A stretch of 64,000 nt of DNA, taken from contig JAJEKV010000032.1 in NCBI GenBank assembly GCA_021234155.1, positions 9,616,099-9,680,098 of the forward strand, given 5' to 3'. The notes under the pieces are model-generated. The model made no database searches. It had not been told where the DNA came from and saw only the letters and a program-made list of their open reading frames with translations. The DNA comes from Isoetes taiwanensis. Taxonomy: Eukaryota > Streptophyta > Lycopodiopsida > Isoetales > Isoetaceae. Below are positions 35,451-47,349 of this stretch, piece by piece; the stretch's first letter is position 1, and every line of letters starts with the position of its first letter. A program made the position numbers and the translations under genes.

Positions 35451-35462
35451 CTTGTAGTGATA

Positions 35463-37640
35463 TAATCGATGGACCGCAATTGTACATAATCCTTGCCACA
35501 TGATCGTGAACCATAGCTCCATCTCTACGAGCCAAAACAACCCAGATGACACAATGCTTGAGTTTCATGTTCAACTTACCAATTTTCTCCTTTACTCTGT
35601 CAAGTGAGGTCCACTTAGGAGCCATCGCAAAGGTCAATTTGTCACATTCTTTACCATTTTAGAGTTAATAATCCTTATATTTCATACTATTTTGGTTACA
35701 TTACAATCATTCAAAGCAATGCATTCCCTTACTATTACAATTTTTGTGATTATTTGGAGCAATTTGTGGCAGTCTTTACTGATTTCATCCACATGAAAGG
35801 CAACTGAGCCACATCCCAATGATTTATTCCTTAATTAACTCCTTAGGTTAGCAACAAAATACTAGCAATTCAACCAAATAAATATAAACAACGGAAATGG
35901 AATCATGACCGATTCAATTCCAAATGTTGTAGACATCCAATTAAGAAGGTTTGAGACATGACAAATCCATTGATTCAAGCCCATATCGGCTCTTCCTAGA
36001 TAATTTTGAACCTTCCTGACTCACAATTACTCCAGAGATGTTTCCACTCATTGGTTACCTTTCGTAGCTTTATGAGTCTCCAACAAATTCATAATTTATC
36101 ATATTCACATGAAAAAATCGTGTATAGACTAATCACCGCAGCTCATAGCACCTCAATTGATCAATAGAAAAATCCTACCTGAGAATTCAAGACCCCTTGC
36201 AATTGCTTGTGACTCAAAAGATCGACTTCGTAGCTCCAAGAATCAAACCTGAGAGAAGTGCTTCTGACCCAGCATCACAATTTCTGTAATAACTTTCACA
36301 TATGGATGACTTTCAACTGATTAGATCCAATTTATAAAGCTTACTCAAAAATCGTTCGAGCATGACAAAGATCACCAAAAAGGGATCTCTAGTCGCCGAG
36401 ATATCATGCTCCAAAATTTGGGCTCCAAAATTGCCCAGAATTGCTCCTTCTGCTTTCATGTTCTGCAAAAACTCTTGCAAAAATCCTTTTTCATAAAGGT
36501 AAAACCTTTTCTTAGGTATTCTCCATTCTCCATGCATGTGTACATACGTACATAAGTACATATAACTAGCCCATCAAGTGGCCAGGTCCGTTACACCCCG
36601 AGAGTTTTGGGCCGTCCGATCACCGTCAAAATTGATTTGGGTCGTCCATTTGATAAAAATTTAAGATTTTCTAAGTAGAATCTGCTTATCCCATGTTACG
36701 GCTCTAGTACAGCACTGGCCGAGATTGGCATTTGCAATGAGACTAGAGTGTTAGTAGACAAGCGATGTAAGTATTTCAACACAATTTAATTATGATTATG
36801 AGAGACCATTAAACTAATACTGAGCTGGAAAAATACCTATGGGGTATATACATGATGTTTATACAGGGGGTCTATAAATACTAAATTCTAAAGGATTTGA
36901 AGCTTCTGAGGAGGAGTTTTCAGTGAAGGAGACTTGGAGAGTAAGCAGACAACTGCAAAGAAAGCTTAACCAAGTGGGTGGTTTACAACTTACACAATGG
37001 AAGGGTAAAGAGTTAATCTGAGTCAAATTATTACAGCAAGCTTGAGATTGTGGAATTTGTATTGGCTGGCTGTGAGGTATTGCGGCGGATCTAGGAGCTA
37101 CGTAGCGTTGGAGGAATATTTTATAAGTTTAGGGATTAACCGGAGGAGTTGGAGCTTGACAAAGCATGGCCGGATAACGTGGAAACAGGGATAAAAAAGA
37201 ATTGTGGCATGATCAGGAACAGGCTTGAAGCAGGTTGTAAGGACTCTAAGAGGGGCGAAATTGGCACGGCATAGAGGGCTGGATAAACCCTAGATTGAGC
37301 CTAGTTGCCATGGTTCGAGCAAATCAAAAACGGCTGCCACAGGCCAAATTTGACTTCAGAGGTCGGAACTGAGGCCAGAAGAGAGATCAGATTCAGGAAA
37401 ATCGAGGGCAGGAAGGCCTTCGTTCGAGCTGTGGAAGGCTTGATCCGAGGAGCTCGTTCAGGTTCGACCTATAATTTTATTGTAAATATAAGAACTATTC
37501 ATTGAATAGTAAGTTAAATAACATTAAAAAAACTATTAAACTAGCAGAACTGCAGGGTTGGAAAGAAGGCTAGGCAGTTGTATTTGTGTTGGTATTTTAA
37601 TCGTAGTAACTTGAATTTCGGCGGCATGCTAATTTTATAT
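35463..37640. other. No gene recognised
   Basis: Right flank of the CACTA element. AT-rich, short ORFs without motifs; I see nothing supportable. Confidence 0.4.
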
Positions 37641-37654
37641 GTGTTAATATATGA

Positions 37655-38152
37655 ATCTTACATTGTGCACCCCTTATTGGGTCCCTGATAGGAAGAATCC
37701 GCGTCGCGATGGCGTTTTGGAAATGTACAGTTCCCCCTTGTATGAGAAGTGGGATTGTTCGGCTAGAAGTCTGCGTATGTTGACGTTCCCTGTAGTTCCG
37801 TTGACTATTTCTCCCGGTATGTCCATGTTGGTAACGATTATGACTCTACATCCCACGGCGACATAAGGTATCTAGTGGAATGTCGGGTCCTTGGTCCAGC
37901 TGCTCATCCCGTCTTTTAGTGTTGCATTGGTATGTACTCGTATCTCGTGGATACGATGGCTGAGGAACATCATGGCCATCGCGTTGTATGGACGTCCTCG
38001 TGGTGGGTGCACAACACCATGGTGTTACAGTCGATCTTGCCGAGTGCTTCTTCTTTGTCGATGATGCGGGGTCCCAGCCTTCGTGTGAGCGTTTGCGTTT
38101 GCAGGCTTGTGGAGAGGATTAGGAAAGTTGGAAGGATAGCATGGAGGATCAT
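37655..38152 (-). pseudogene. PIF1-type helicase C-terminal scrap
   Basis: On the minus strand, LGPRIIDKEEALGKIDCNTM (about 38020-38090) is followed after frame changes by LPLGCRVIIVTNMDIPGEIV and NGTTGNV (about 37790-37860). The order VGxxVxxxxNxDxxxxxVNGxxGxV matches the C-terminal signature of PIF1-family DNA helicases, which occur as host genes and in Helitron transposons. Walker motifs are not present, frames are broken, and the piece is too short to be functional. Whether it is host- or Helitron-derived cannot be told here. Confidence 0.45.
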
Positions 38153-38159
38153 GGGCCTA

Positions 38160-41100
38160 GAAGACTTACTAACCTCACGTGTAAAATATCAAGTAACCAT
38201 TATCTACCATATAATAAATTGGTTTGAAGCTTCATTGTCATCTAGCAATGTAAAATGGCTTAAATACATGTGTAATCTGCACATTGTTACCTACAGATAA
38301 AAGCATTTAAGGGCATCTGAGCAATACCCACTGTTTGAAAGCTAACTATGCATTTTAATAGTGTTGAATGAGGTAGATCAAGCTGACTATACCATAACAA
38401 TGACTGAAGGTTTCATCTCATTGTTATTTACTCACATTCCCAATAGAAGTAGAAAAAAAGAAGACTTAAAACTTCTTTAAGTATAAACTTGAAAACTGCA
38501 CAAAAAATATACACATAACAATAAAGCTTTTGCACGGTACCATGTTTTTATTCCCAAACAATAAGCGGATAGAGCTATCAATATATCAATAAATCTGTTA
38601 TGAAGAATGCATTATGAAAAGAATGCTTCCAAGGCACGTAATCCTTGTTGGCATGTTCAACAACGTGAAACTTGGTGCTTCTTCTAACAATGTGACCAAT
38701 AGTGTTGTTCTTAGAAAAAAGAGGCGGGGAGAAGAAAAACACGGAGTTGCAGAAAGAAAATATACTTTTGCCAAAGGAATGGAAAACTAGACACAAAGCT
38801 CATATTTATGCTTGTTCATATTCGTGAGGTTCTACTCCTTCTCGAAACCTTGAGTGCATTAGACTATGCTTTCGTTTGTTCCATAGCACAAAGAAAGAGA
38901 TATACATAAGCGCTAAAGAGATAAACATAGTTCTTTGGATCCGCTTCATGATTATGATGATGGGACGAGTACATTGAAGTGCAAGGTATAGCGGTGCATC
39001 TGTCATCCATGTTGGTATCTAGACTGGCATCTCAACATCTAGGTTATAATGGCTGGCTAAGTAACAAATTGAAGTGTATTGTGCAGACTTTATAACAATG
39101 TATTGGATCCTCTTGGATGTGCAAGTGGGAAAGTACATAAAACAACTTGGGAATAGGAGTGATGAAAAAAAAAATCGAGTTTGGAATGGTACTTTTGGAA
39201 ATCCAAGCATAAGTTAGATAAGCAACATAAATTTCTCTTCAACATATGACACATAGCATTATGTTCTCAAGACCTTATGACCTTTCTTCGATGAGGATAT
39301 CGAAGATTTTCAAAAACAGGACAGTGAAATAACTAATTAAAGAATAGTTAACCCATTACATCCAACAATTCAAATTTGCATCCCAGTTTATTCGTTCTAC
39401 TTATCAATGTCTTAATATGTTGCTTTTCTTGCTCTCAGCCAGTATAGAACTATTAAATGATTCATATGTCTTAGAATTTGGCATTTGATCACATTATTGA
39501 AGTGATGAATTTTAGGAAAATATTACCTTGCGAACGATCACTTCTTTTTCCTATATCTCCTTTTTAAAAATCCTATATAATGACAAGATTCACTGTAGTC
39601 TACATAGTTCTTTTCTCAGACCTTCATTAGTCTTAATGGCTTCAAACTAATGGCTTTTAATAATTTGAAGTAATATTTGAAGCTTTGACAGGGAACATTG
39701 ATCCAGACTCTATCCAATTGAGACATAGGAACCCGATAAACATTCCTTCTTTTGAATTTTGATGGGAGCTTAACAGGAGGTTGAGATCCACCGCTATCTG
39801 TGGAGTACATTGCAGCCGCCACGGTGGGTTGCAAAACTGGATACTGAAGCTTCAGGGGATATCCCCAACTTGGGTTGACATCTCTTAGATTGTTGGATGA
39901 TAATGCTTTTATAGCAAGCAGAATTTGCATAATAATGTATTGAAGGCTACAATACAATTATTAGATGTTACTGTAGACAAAAAAACAATCATGCTTTATG
40001 TACAATTCGCAGACTAGAGATTTTTCCACGACTTTCAATTGTAATAGCAAACATGCCAAATTATATACAGAGCACTCGTGTTGATTAAAAGAGTACCATT
40101 TTAGAACTTGGGTGTTACCTTTTCACCCGCAACTCGGTTGGAATATGACTCTAGATTAGATAAATGTTGACTGAAATATAAACACATAAACTCTAGAACT
40201 TTAATAAAACTTGCCGTAAAATGGCCGGATATAACATGACTTGGCTTGTTTGAATGGCTCTCTCTTGTTCATATGAATTCGGTTGTCTCAGACATTGCTC
40301 TCTTTTGTTCATACGCATGTATATTCTATGTATTTCTCCATAACCATTTATTCTACACATTATGCAATTTCCCCCTGCTAAGCTAAATATCCTCCGCGAT
40401 GCAATGTTTTTCCTGTCTTAACCGCCAAATCAATACAAACTTGCAAGCAAAAAAAGTGCTCTAAAGCATAGATTCCATCAAATTCTTCTACTAAAGATAG
40501 GTGCTGACATGCAAAATTCACACTGAGAGCCAAGGCAATCCGTTCTCCTGCAGCACATCCTTATCTTTGATTACTTTGAAAACAACCCTCTTCCTGCACC
40601 TACTGCATCGCATCACATCATCCTTTCCAATGGAACTTTGAATCACAATGACAAAATATAACAAACAACATCTACACCAACACGCTACCCATGGTTTTCA
40701 TAACATGGGATAAATCTGTTTTAAACAACAATTTAAATGCTTTTAAACAATGCGCCATAGAGATTTATTCCCTTTCCTTAACTTGATTAAAGATGGAAAT
40801 GAGAAAGCAAAAAAGGAGACCCAATTCTGAGGAGAAACAATAGCAATTCGGACATCTTCATGCACATTTTTACTCACGATAAAAAGTTTATTAGCGATTA
40901 CAAAACAATGGCCTTGCAGGATATCAGGCTATGTGTAGGACCAGCCATAACCTTTAAGGTCCAAAAATGCTTGCAACAAAGCAAATGTGTTCTTAAGGCC
41001 TCTGTTCTGATCGGCCATGTACATAATTTTTCTTATAGTCCTGGGTTGTGCTTAGAAACACTTATCATCTATATGGAATTTTGCCAGAAAAACCACTTTG

Positions 41101-42060
41101 CAACCAATAATGTTTTTATTCTTTACCACCCTGGCACCTTCCTTCCTTCCTTCCTTCCTTCCTTCCTTCCTTTCTTCCTTCCATGTCTTTTATTTGCTTT
41201 CTTAGCAAAGAATAGTTGTAAATGTTATTTTGCGCCCTCTCTAAACATGGTTTATAACTTACGTCATATAAGATATGAGGAGGATGTTAGACGTAGGTAT
41301 TATTCTGCCATGCTTGGATTATGCCCTTAAACGAACGAATGTTTGCTGCAAAGAAACACGAGAAAGAATAGAGCAAGGAAATGCATGTGTAGCAAGGAAA
41401 GGTGCACTTTAATACTGTCTGACATCGCGCCATCTCTAATTTGTTGAGAAGACGTGAGCAAATCTTCTTGTTCGGCCTACTGAAGGTTCTAATGTTCACT
41501 AATTTATAACAACGATTTAAAAATTCTTTTGCTTTGTCTCTATCTATACATATGCACTATTATTGAAGGCGGATCGTGACTGTACCATCATATATCTTAT
41601 AGTGGAAGCACAACCTTTAAATTCTAGATGAGTTATCGCTTTTAGATGTTTCTTCTATAGATGGAGTTTACTTGAAAGTAAGCATTTTCATTTTTGGACT
41701 GAAGCACCATCATAAGTTAAAACTTGATGTGAGCATGATAGAACCAAAATATCTACTTTTAAGGCGCATGTTCATCTCTTTGAATCTTCAATCTTATGTA
41801 GATTCTATTATATAAATCTATCTTTGCATTAATATTAGTTAATCATATAGAAATGAGAAAACATGCCTGCAATAGGTAAGATCGATCCCTGGAATTGCCT
41901 CTGTGAAAGCCCGACTGAAATGGTCCATAGCCTACAAAACCTCCTTTCAAGGTCCTAAATTTCACATATCTGGAATTTCTTGAAAGGTACAACAAAATCC
42001 ATGCCCTAAAAAGCCATGCCCTAGTCGAGAAAGATCATGAAACCAACAAAGAAGGACAAA
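38160..42060 (-). other. Mostly unassigned; possible coding exons at 38.8-39.0 and 39.6-39.95 kb
   Basis: Two minus-strand ORFs look more coding than their surroundings. One at 39616-39957 contains NNLRDVNPSWGYPLKLQYPV and RRNVYRVPMSQLDRVWIN; the other at 38806-39006 has a hydrophobic segment (MFISLALMYISFFVLW) and ends HSRFREGVEPHEYEQA. I cannot join them or name a family. The remainder is AT-rich without features. Confidence 0.3.
41138..41181 (+). repeat. (CCTT)n microsatellite
   Basis: About eleven tetranucleotide units with one variant (CTTT). The Pro/Ser/Phe repeat in the overlapping ORF is an artefact. Confidence 0.9.
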
Positions 42061-42084
42061 GGTTCATTTGGGTTGAGACTCCAA

Positions 42085-42891
42085 GATGTTGGAGCTTAAA
42101 AAACTTGATGCACAGAATACAGACCTCAAAGAGAGGGTTGGAGAGTTCAAGTGCAAAAATGTTTTTCTGGAAAAAAAACTTGAAGAGGAATCTGGCATGA
42201 TTGATGCCCTCCAATCTGATATAGTTGAGTTACCCAAGTTGAGAGCCTGAGTTACTTGAGTTGAGTTCTCAAGTTAAAGAAATCAAAGAAAATATGTACT
42301 CTACTATGACAGAGAATGCAAATTGAGAGCAAATAGAAGTACCATTAAAAAGATGCAGTTGGCTTGAGAGGTGGATCTGGCAGAGATCAGTCATGCCATG
42401 CATATTCTTCAAGCAGAGTTAGACGTGAAGATCGTTGAAGTCCAGATTATGCAAAATACAATTAACCATGTTGAAAGCTCCGATGTTGCTATCCCGCTCA
42501 TTACCATAGTGCCGATCTACCCTGCACCTGCTTTAACATTTTCTAGGGTCTTGTGTTGCTCATATGTCTATGAGCAGGATGCTTGGAAAAGCCCATCAAA
42601 TGCTTGGAAGCTTAAGAAAGATGGTAGATGAATATCCAGGCCAAGTTTTTTACGAAGTGACATATCTCTTATTTAATGAATGATATGAAAGGTTGCTTGA
42701 AGCTTGCAATAAGGCGTCAGATTTTGCAAGGGATTTTGATATGGATAAGGAAGATCATGTTCTAACATACTAGAATTGTAAAAGAAATGATGATTCTTTT
42801 ATGGTGATTCACTGGTGTCTACAATTGTCTTAAGAGAGTTGCACTTGTTTGGAACAAAGTCGAAATGATAGCAAGACCATCTTCCCTAAAG
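42085..42891 (+). pseudogene. Coiled-coil coding sequence, 5' part, interrupted by the LINE
   Basis: Plus-strand frames with stops encode heptad-like sequence: MLELKKLDAQNTDLKERVGE, EKKLEEESGMIDALQSDIVE, QVKEIKENMYSTMTENAN and DLAEISHAMHILQAELDVKI. The coding signal resumes directly after the LINE target duplication at 46641 (KIRKEDIGSQAHIFSMKGML). I do not recognise the family. Several stops upstream of the LINE show the copy was already decaying or is mis-assembled. Confidence 0.5.
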
Positions 42892-45800
42892 TGTATTCAG
42901 GAGCATTCAGGAGCATAAGTATCACAGGGGTGATATGTCCATGCTTATGAATATGGTTGGTAGGCAGTTTGCCTCTATTGCTTCTTCTTCTGGGCGGACT
43001 AGTGGGGGTACTCTTATTGCTTGGAGGATGAATGTGCAGGTCACGTACTCTGCTGCAGACAGGTTTGGTCGGTGGGCAATATAATTAAGTGGTTGGAGGG
43101 AGGGCAAGAGTGGGGGATTGTTAATGTTTATGCCCCTAATCAACCTTCTCATCGAGGGTGCTTTATGGGCCCTGATCGAGAATAAGTTGCGAGCCCTTGG
43201 TGGGTTGCGAATTAAGCAGTTGTTGTTAGGGGACTTCAATATGGTAGAGAGTAGAGGATCGCTCTGGTTCTGGAACCCGGGTTGTGCATGGATTTGAGAG
43301 GGACCGGTGGTCTCTTTTTGTGCTTGGGATTTGGCCTTGGTTGAGGTCCACAGGGACTTGTCTTTCACCCTATTGTAATAGGCAGTTAGTGCGGGCGGGC
43401 GTATGCTAGGCATGACCGGTGCTATGCTTCCCCATGCGCCTTTGGATGGTGTGCCCTCTTTCGCCGGGTAACATTCTGTCTACCTCCATTTACGATCATT
43501 ACCCTCAGGTTTTGTCCGGTCGAGTCGCGGTAGCCTCTCGGCCCTCTAGGGCGGTGTTAGTTTGAACACGGGCTTACAGGCGATGCGGAGTTCTTGGCCC
43601 GGTGCCGGGGAGTTGTGACTTGATACCTTTTGTCTCGAAGAGTATGTATGCGGTATGGTGGCTGCGTTGGCGGGGTGAAGCATTTTGCCAAGGTCTTTGG
43701 TAGGCGGCGTGTGCGGCGAGGAAAGGCAAGAGTTGCATGGTCTCTATCGGGGAGTTGGAAGATTCGGTAGCCTTCGGATGGCATTAGGAGAATGCGGTGT
43801 TGCGGCGTATTGTTGCTCTGGAGCAGGTTAAAGTGCAGGAGGGCGTGTGTGGCGGCCCTTACCTGGTTGAAGGAGGGGGGATACAAGTTCGTCGGTGTTC
43901 TTGGAAGCGGCAAAGCGGCGATATCACGGCATCTATAAAGCGTCCCTTGCTTTGCACGATGGCGGACTTTGGAGGATCCGCTGATTTTGAGGTATGTGCA
44001 TGCTCATTTCTCAAAGGTTTTTCGCCGCGCGACTCTTCCCCTATGAGCCGCGAAATGCGGGGAGCTTGTTTTGGGGCTTGTTAAGCCATCTATTACGCCC
44101 TCATCAAGTGTGAGAGCTTGGGCGGGAGCTCTCGAGGAGAGGATTTAGCGAGAGGTATATATGTGCATGGCCAAGGATAAATGTCTTGGGCTGGATGGCA
44201 TCCATGTGGAGTTCTTTCGGACTTCTTGAGAGTGGGCTGGTGAGTCCGCATGTGTGCAGTGTATCTTGAGTTGCTGCGGTCTTCTCAAATGGATAGGATC
44301 TTGAATACGCATGCATTTCCTTGATTCCTAAAGTTAAGCGACCTTCTACTATTAATGATTGGAGGCCTATCTCCTTGTTGTCCTCTGTGTATAAGATTAT
44401 TCGAAAGCCCAGCGGGAGAAGTTGAAGCCGGTGTTGACTTCTTCCATTAGTAAGGTGCGATGCGGGTTTGTCCACAGGAGGAACATTTTGACTAATGTTG
44501 CCGCGGCTTATGAGGGGGCCTTTATTGGGCGGGGAGAGCAGTCCGCGGCATTGCCTATCTTAAGCTTGGTGAAGGCTGCATAGGTCGTAGCGGGCTATGG
44601 TGGTGTGCGGGGTGAACCCTCCACCTTTTTCTCCTTAGGCGGGGGGTGTGTCGGGGGTGCCCTTTGGTGCGTTCTTGTTTACTGATTGTGGCCGGAGCCT
44701 TTGTCTCGATTGTTTTTGGCTGCAATGGAGGAGGGAGTGGTGGATGGGCTTGGATCACGGGGATGGTAGCCGCCAGATTATTAACCGTTTACCCGATGAC
44801 ACTTTCCTCTTCTTCTTTGGCGAAGAGAGGAATTTCTGAAATGTGAAGGGTTCTTTGGATACTTTCTCCTTGGCCTCGGGCATTCTTACGAATTGGGGTC
44901 CGGTGCTCCGCATTATGGGCCCGGGTGACTCCGCCTCCCCCTTGTTTGGCTCTATTCCCTTGGAAGGTGCTTCGGGTAATGTGTGTATTAAGGCTGTTGG
45001 GTATTCCCTTTGGAGGGATGTTTCCATGGGGAGGGTGTGGGATGAGATTTTGCGGGGGTTGCGGCAACATCTCAATTGGTGGAAGGGTAGCAAGTTGTCC
45101 ATGGCGGTAGGATCACTATTGCCACATCGGTGCTTTGTAGCACTCATGTGTATCTGACATCTGCGATGTTAGCTCCACGAGGGTAAGATCTGGGCTTTGG
45201 ATAAGATTGTTGAAATTTTGTGTGAGGGGGGATGATGAAGGGCGGTTGTTAAAGTGGCTTGGTGGAAGTGTCTCAAAGCCCGGGGAGGATGGGGGCTTGG
45301 CCATTCTGGATTTGCACTTTGCATAGTAAGGTGTTGGTCTCCAAGTTTGTTTGAGCATTACGTAGGATGGAGCATCTTCTCACAGTGCGGCGTTGTTGTT
45401 TGCGATCTCTTTGCCATTGTGTGGCGTTTGGGAAGTCGTCGTGCATGTGGGTTGCCACGGACTCGTTGTATGGTCTCGGCCTTTCCACATGCATCCCCTT
45501 TTCTCCGCGAGGGTGTTGCGAGCTTGGGATCATGTGCGTGTGCTCTTCCGGCTAGATTATACCTCGGTTTATCACCACTCTTCTCCTTTCTTGTGGGTTC
45601 CTCTACCCCTGCGCACTTGCCCTTGGATGCCACCGTGCATGCTCGACCTTGAGCCGTTGGAGGCCGAGCTGCGTGCTCACCTTGGAGGATTGGTATTGGG
45701 GTGGTCGGCTAGCCGTGGGGAGTTCTTTTCGAGCTCGCTTTCGCACGAGGCGTGGACGAGGGCTATCTTGGAACAAGTGGCGGGGACTATTCGCTACACA

Positions 45801-46629
45801 TACCTATAGTCCCTCGGGATGATGTGGTGGTGCGGGTTTGGAAGGTTCATCAGGATGTTGTGTCTTCTTGTTTTGTGCGGTCTTGTTACCGGTGTCGGCT
45901 ATTCATGACCGCTACCCTACCCGGGCAAGTGGTCTCTGCGGCTTAGGGTTCTCGATGGGCTTCGATTTGGGCGTGGACATGGAGCTCACTTCCCCACTTA
46001 GAAGGTTAGGGTTATACGTGGCGGTGGTGGTGCCCGTATTATCGGGGTGAATGCCCTTGTGAGTCGGTTTAGGTTGGGTGTGAGCCCTCTACGCCCTTGT
46101 TGTGGCCTTCTTCATCATGAGGCTATGGAGCATTATGCGGTTTTATGCCCTCACTTGCGGCTGCACGGGATTGGGTTAGGGCTCTGTTTTAGGTGAGATT
46201 GACTAGCCGTGATTCTTTTGCTTCATGTGTATCACGGGTGCTTGGCGCTCTTGCGGCAACAAACCTGCATCGTGTGTGTGGCTTGATTGGTGTGGCTGAT
46301 TTGGGCGGCGGTGGTTGTGGATCTTTCGGGGGATTCAGCCTGCGACCTCTCTGATTCCTCGACTTCGGTACAAGCTATTTCAAAGCTTTACGGTGTCCCG
46401 GGGATTAGTAGGCGGAAGTTTGCCATTTGGCGGGACTTCTTGGGTGTTGTAGATGGTGATGGTCGGTTTTGCAATGTGGTAGAGTTGCAGTTTTTTACGT
46501 GAGTTTGTTGTGGAGTGTCGAGGTATCGCTGTCTCTTTGGGGCAGTTCTCCTTCCTCCTCACTTGCTTTGCAACATTACCATTCTTTTAATATATTGATG
46601 ACACAGTTCTTCAAAAAAAAAAAAAAGAG
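42892..46629 (+). mobile_element. Decayed L1-type LINE with endonuclease and reverse transcriptase
   Basis: Order on the plus strand: an apurinic-type endonuclease region with VNVYAPNQ (43120) and LLGDFNMVE (43221); a reverse transcriptase with PKVKRPSTINDWRPISLLSS (about 44328), LTSSISKVRCGFVHRRNIL (about 44437) and a catalytic box read LPDDT (about 44790) where YADDT or FADDT is expected; then W..CLKARGG-type thumb or zinc-knuckle segments and FRLGVSPLRPCCGLLHHEAM (about 46065), resembling the zf-RVT domain. The 3' end is a run of 15 A. CATCTTCCCTAAAG (42878-42891) and CATCTTCCCAAAAG (46630-46643) form a 14-bp target duplication with one difference. Many stops and frame changes make it inactive. 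The GC-rich body gives long antisense ORFs that are shadows. Confidence 0.85.
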
Positions 46630-46640
46630 CATCTTCCCAA

Positions 46641-46740
46641 AAGATTAGAAAGGAAGATATTGGCAGCCAAGCTCATATTTTCTCAATGAAGGGAATGCTT
46701 GTAGAGGCATGTGCATGTGCTTGCCAATGGCTTGAAAAGG
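46641..46740 (+). pseudogene. Coiled-coil coding sequence, exon continuing after the LINE
   Basis: Open frame KIRKEDIGSQAHIFSMKGML ... VEACACACQWLEK ending at a GT donor (GAAAAG|GTAAAT, 46740). Together with 42085-42891 it shows the LINE landed in a coding region. Family unknown. Confidence 0.5.
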
Positions 46741-46759
46741 TAAATGATTCTTCTCATAG

Positions 46760-47255
46760 TATTCTAATTGCTGCCAAATAAATTTAAATACACAACAACA
46801 AACCCAGCTCACCTATTTTGCTCTGCACCAACCGAAACCCTGCTCCATCACATAATGAAGCCTCCAGGTCTTCACCATGGACCCTGCCACCAGACCTTCC
46901 TCGCTGCTAATCGAACCTAAGCTAACATGAACTGGTAGAAATTGGAGACAAATAGAAGCTTCAACTGTGCATTACAAATACCAGAAAACCTCTGAGACAA
47001 TTTTACTAAACGAAGGGTAAGCAAAGCTGTAGAGAAAGGATCACCAAACTCCGAGGAGGCAAACTCCGACAGACAATTACTTGGGTTTTCTAATTTCCCT
47101 GGTCCTAGGATTCGAAATTACAGAATCGAACGGCTCAAAATGATTACATCTGATGTGACAGGACACGTGGCATAGCTAAAATCGCAGGAAGGTGGACAGC
47201 TCGGGTTAGGCAACCCTGCTAATAAGGTGTATGGATATGGTCCTTAGGATCTATA
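46760..47255. other. No gene recognised
   Basis: AT-rich sequence; ACACGTGGC (a G-box-like word) occurs at about 47164 but without a linked gene. Confidence 0.35.
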
Positions 47256-47256
47256 T

Positions 47257-47348
47257 ATAACGCCCTAGCCCTCGGGCGTTACCGGAAAAAAAAAATTCGA
47301 GGGCCATGGCCACATGGCCCGAGAATTTTTTCTCCGATAACGCCCGGG
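47257..47348. mobile_element. Foldback hairpin with ~34-bp arms
   Basis: GGGCGTTACCGGAAAAAAAA..GGGCCATG (47274-47308) pairs with CATGGCCCGAGAATTTTT..CGATAACGCCC (47313-47345) across a four-base loop, near-perfect. The left side has an extra palindrome, TAACGCCCTAGCCCTCGGGCGTTA in two halves. Related words recur at 63801-63955 and, weaker, at 20592-20690 and 47880-47905. It may be a foldback MITE or the meeting ends of LTR-type sequences with (T)AACGCCC / GGGCGTTA termini. Confidence 0.6.
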
Positions 47349-47349
47349 G

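Larger units (their letters stand above)
22130..35459. mobile_element. 13.3-kb CACTA (En/Spm-type) transposon, non-autonomous as seen
   Basis: The left end reads CACTACAAGAGAA (22130-22142) and the right end TTCTCTTGTAGTG (35447-35459): perfect 13-bp inverted repeats beginning with CACTA. ATA (22127-22129) directly precedes and ATA (35460-35462) directly follows, the 3-bp target duplication typical of the superfamily. Both ends carry dense NGTCA(G) subterminal repeats, about 15 copies at 22158-22435 and about 18 at 35056-35450; in En/Spm such repeats bind the transposase. No transposase ORF is visible inside. The interior is filled by nested elements and by gene fragments, so the element would depend on a transposase supplied elsewhere. 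Subterminal motifs also occur at 24912-24950 and 26013-26050, suggesting that later insertions split the left subterminal region. Confidence 0.87.

Noticed and set aside
42922-43913. Long minus-strand ORFs of 118-163 codons
   Set aside because: Antisense shadows of the GC-rich LINE; the plus strand carries the endonuclease and reverse transcriptase motifs.
45254-45809. 132- and 138-codon plus-strand ORFs as separate genes
   Set aside because: They are frame-shifted pieces of the LINE 3' domain.
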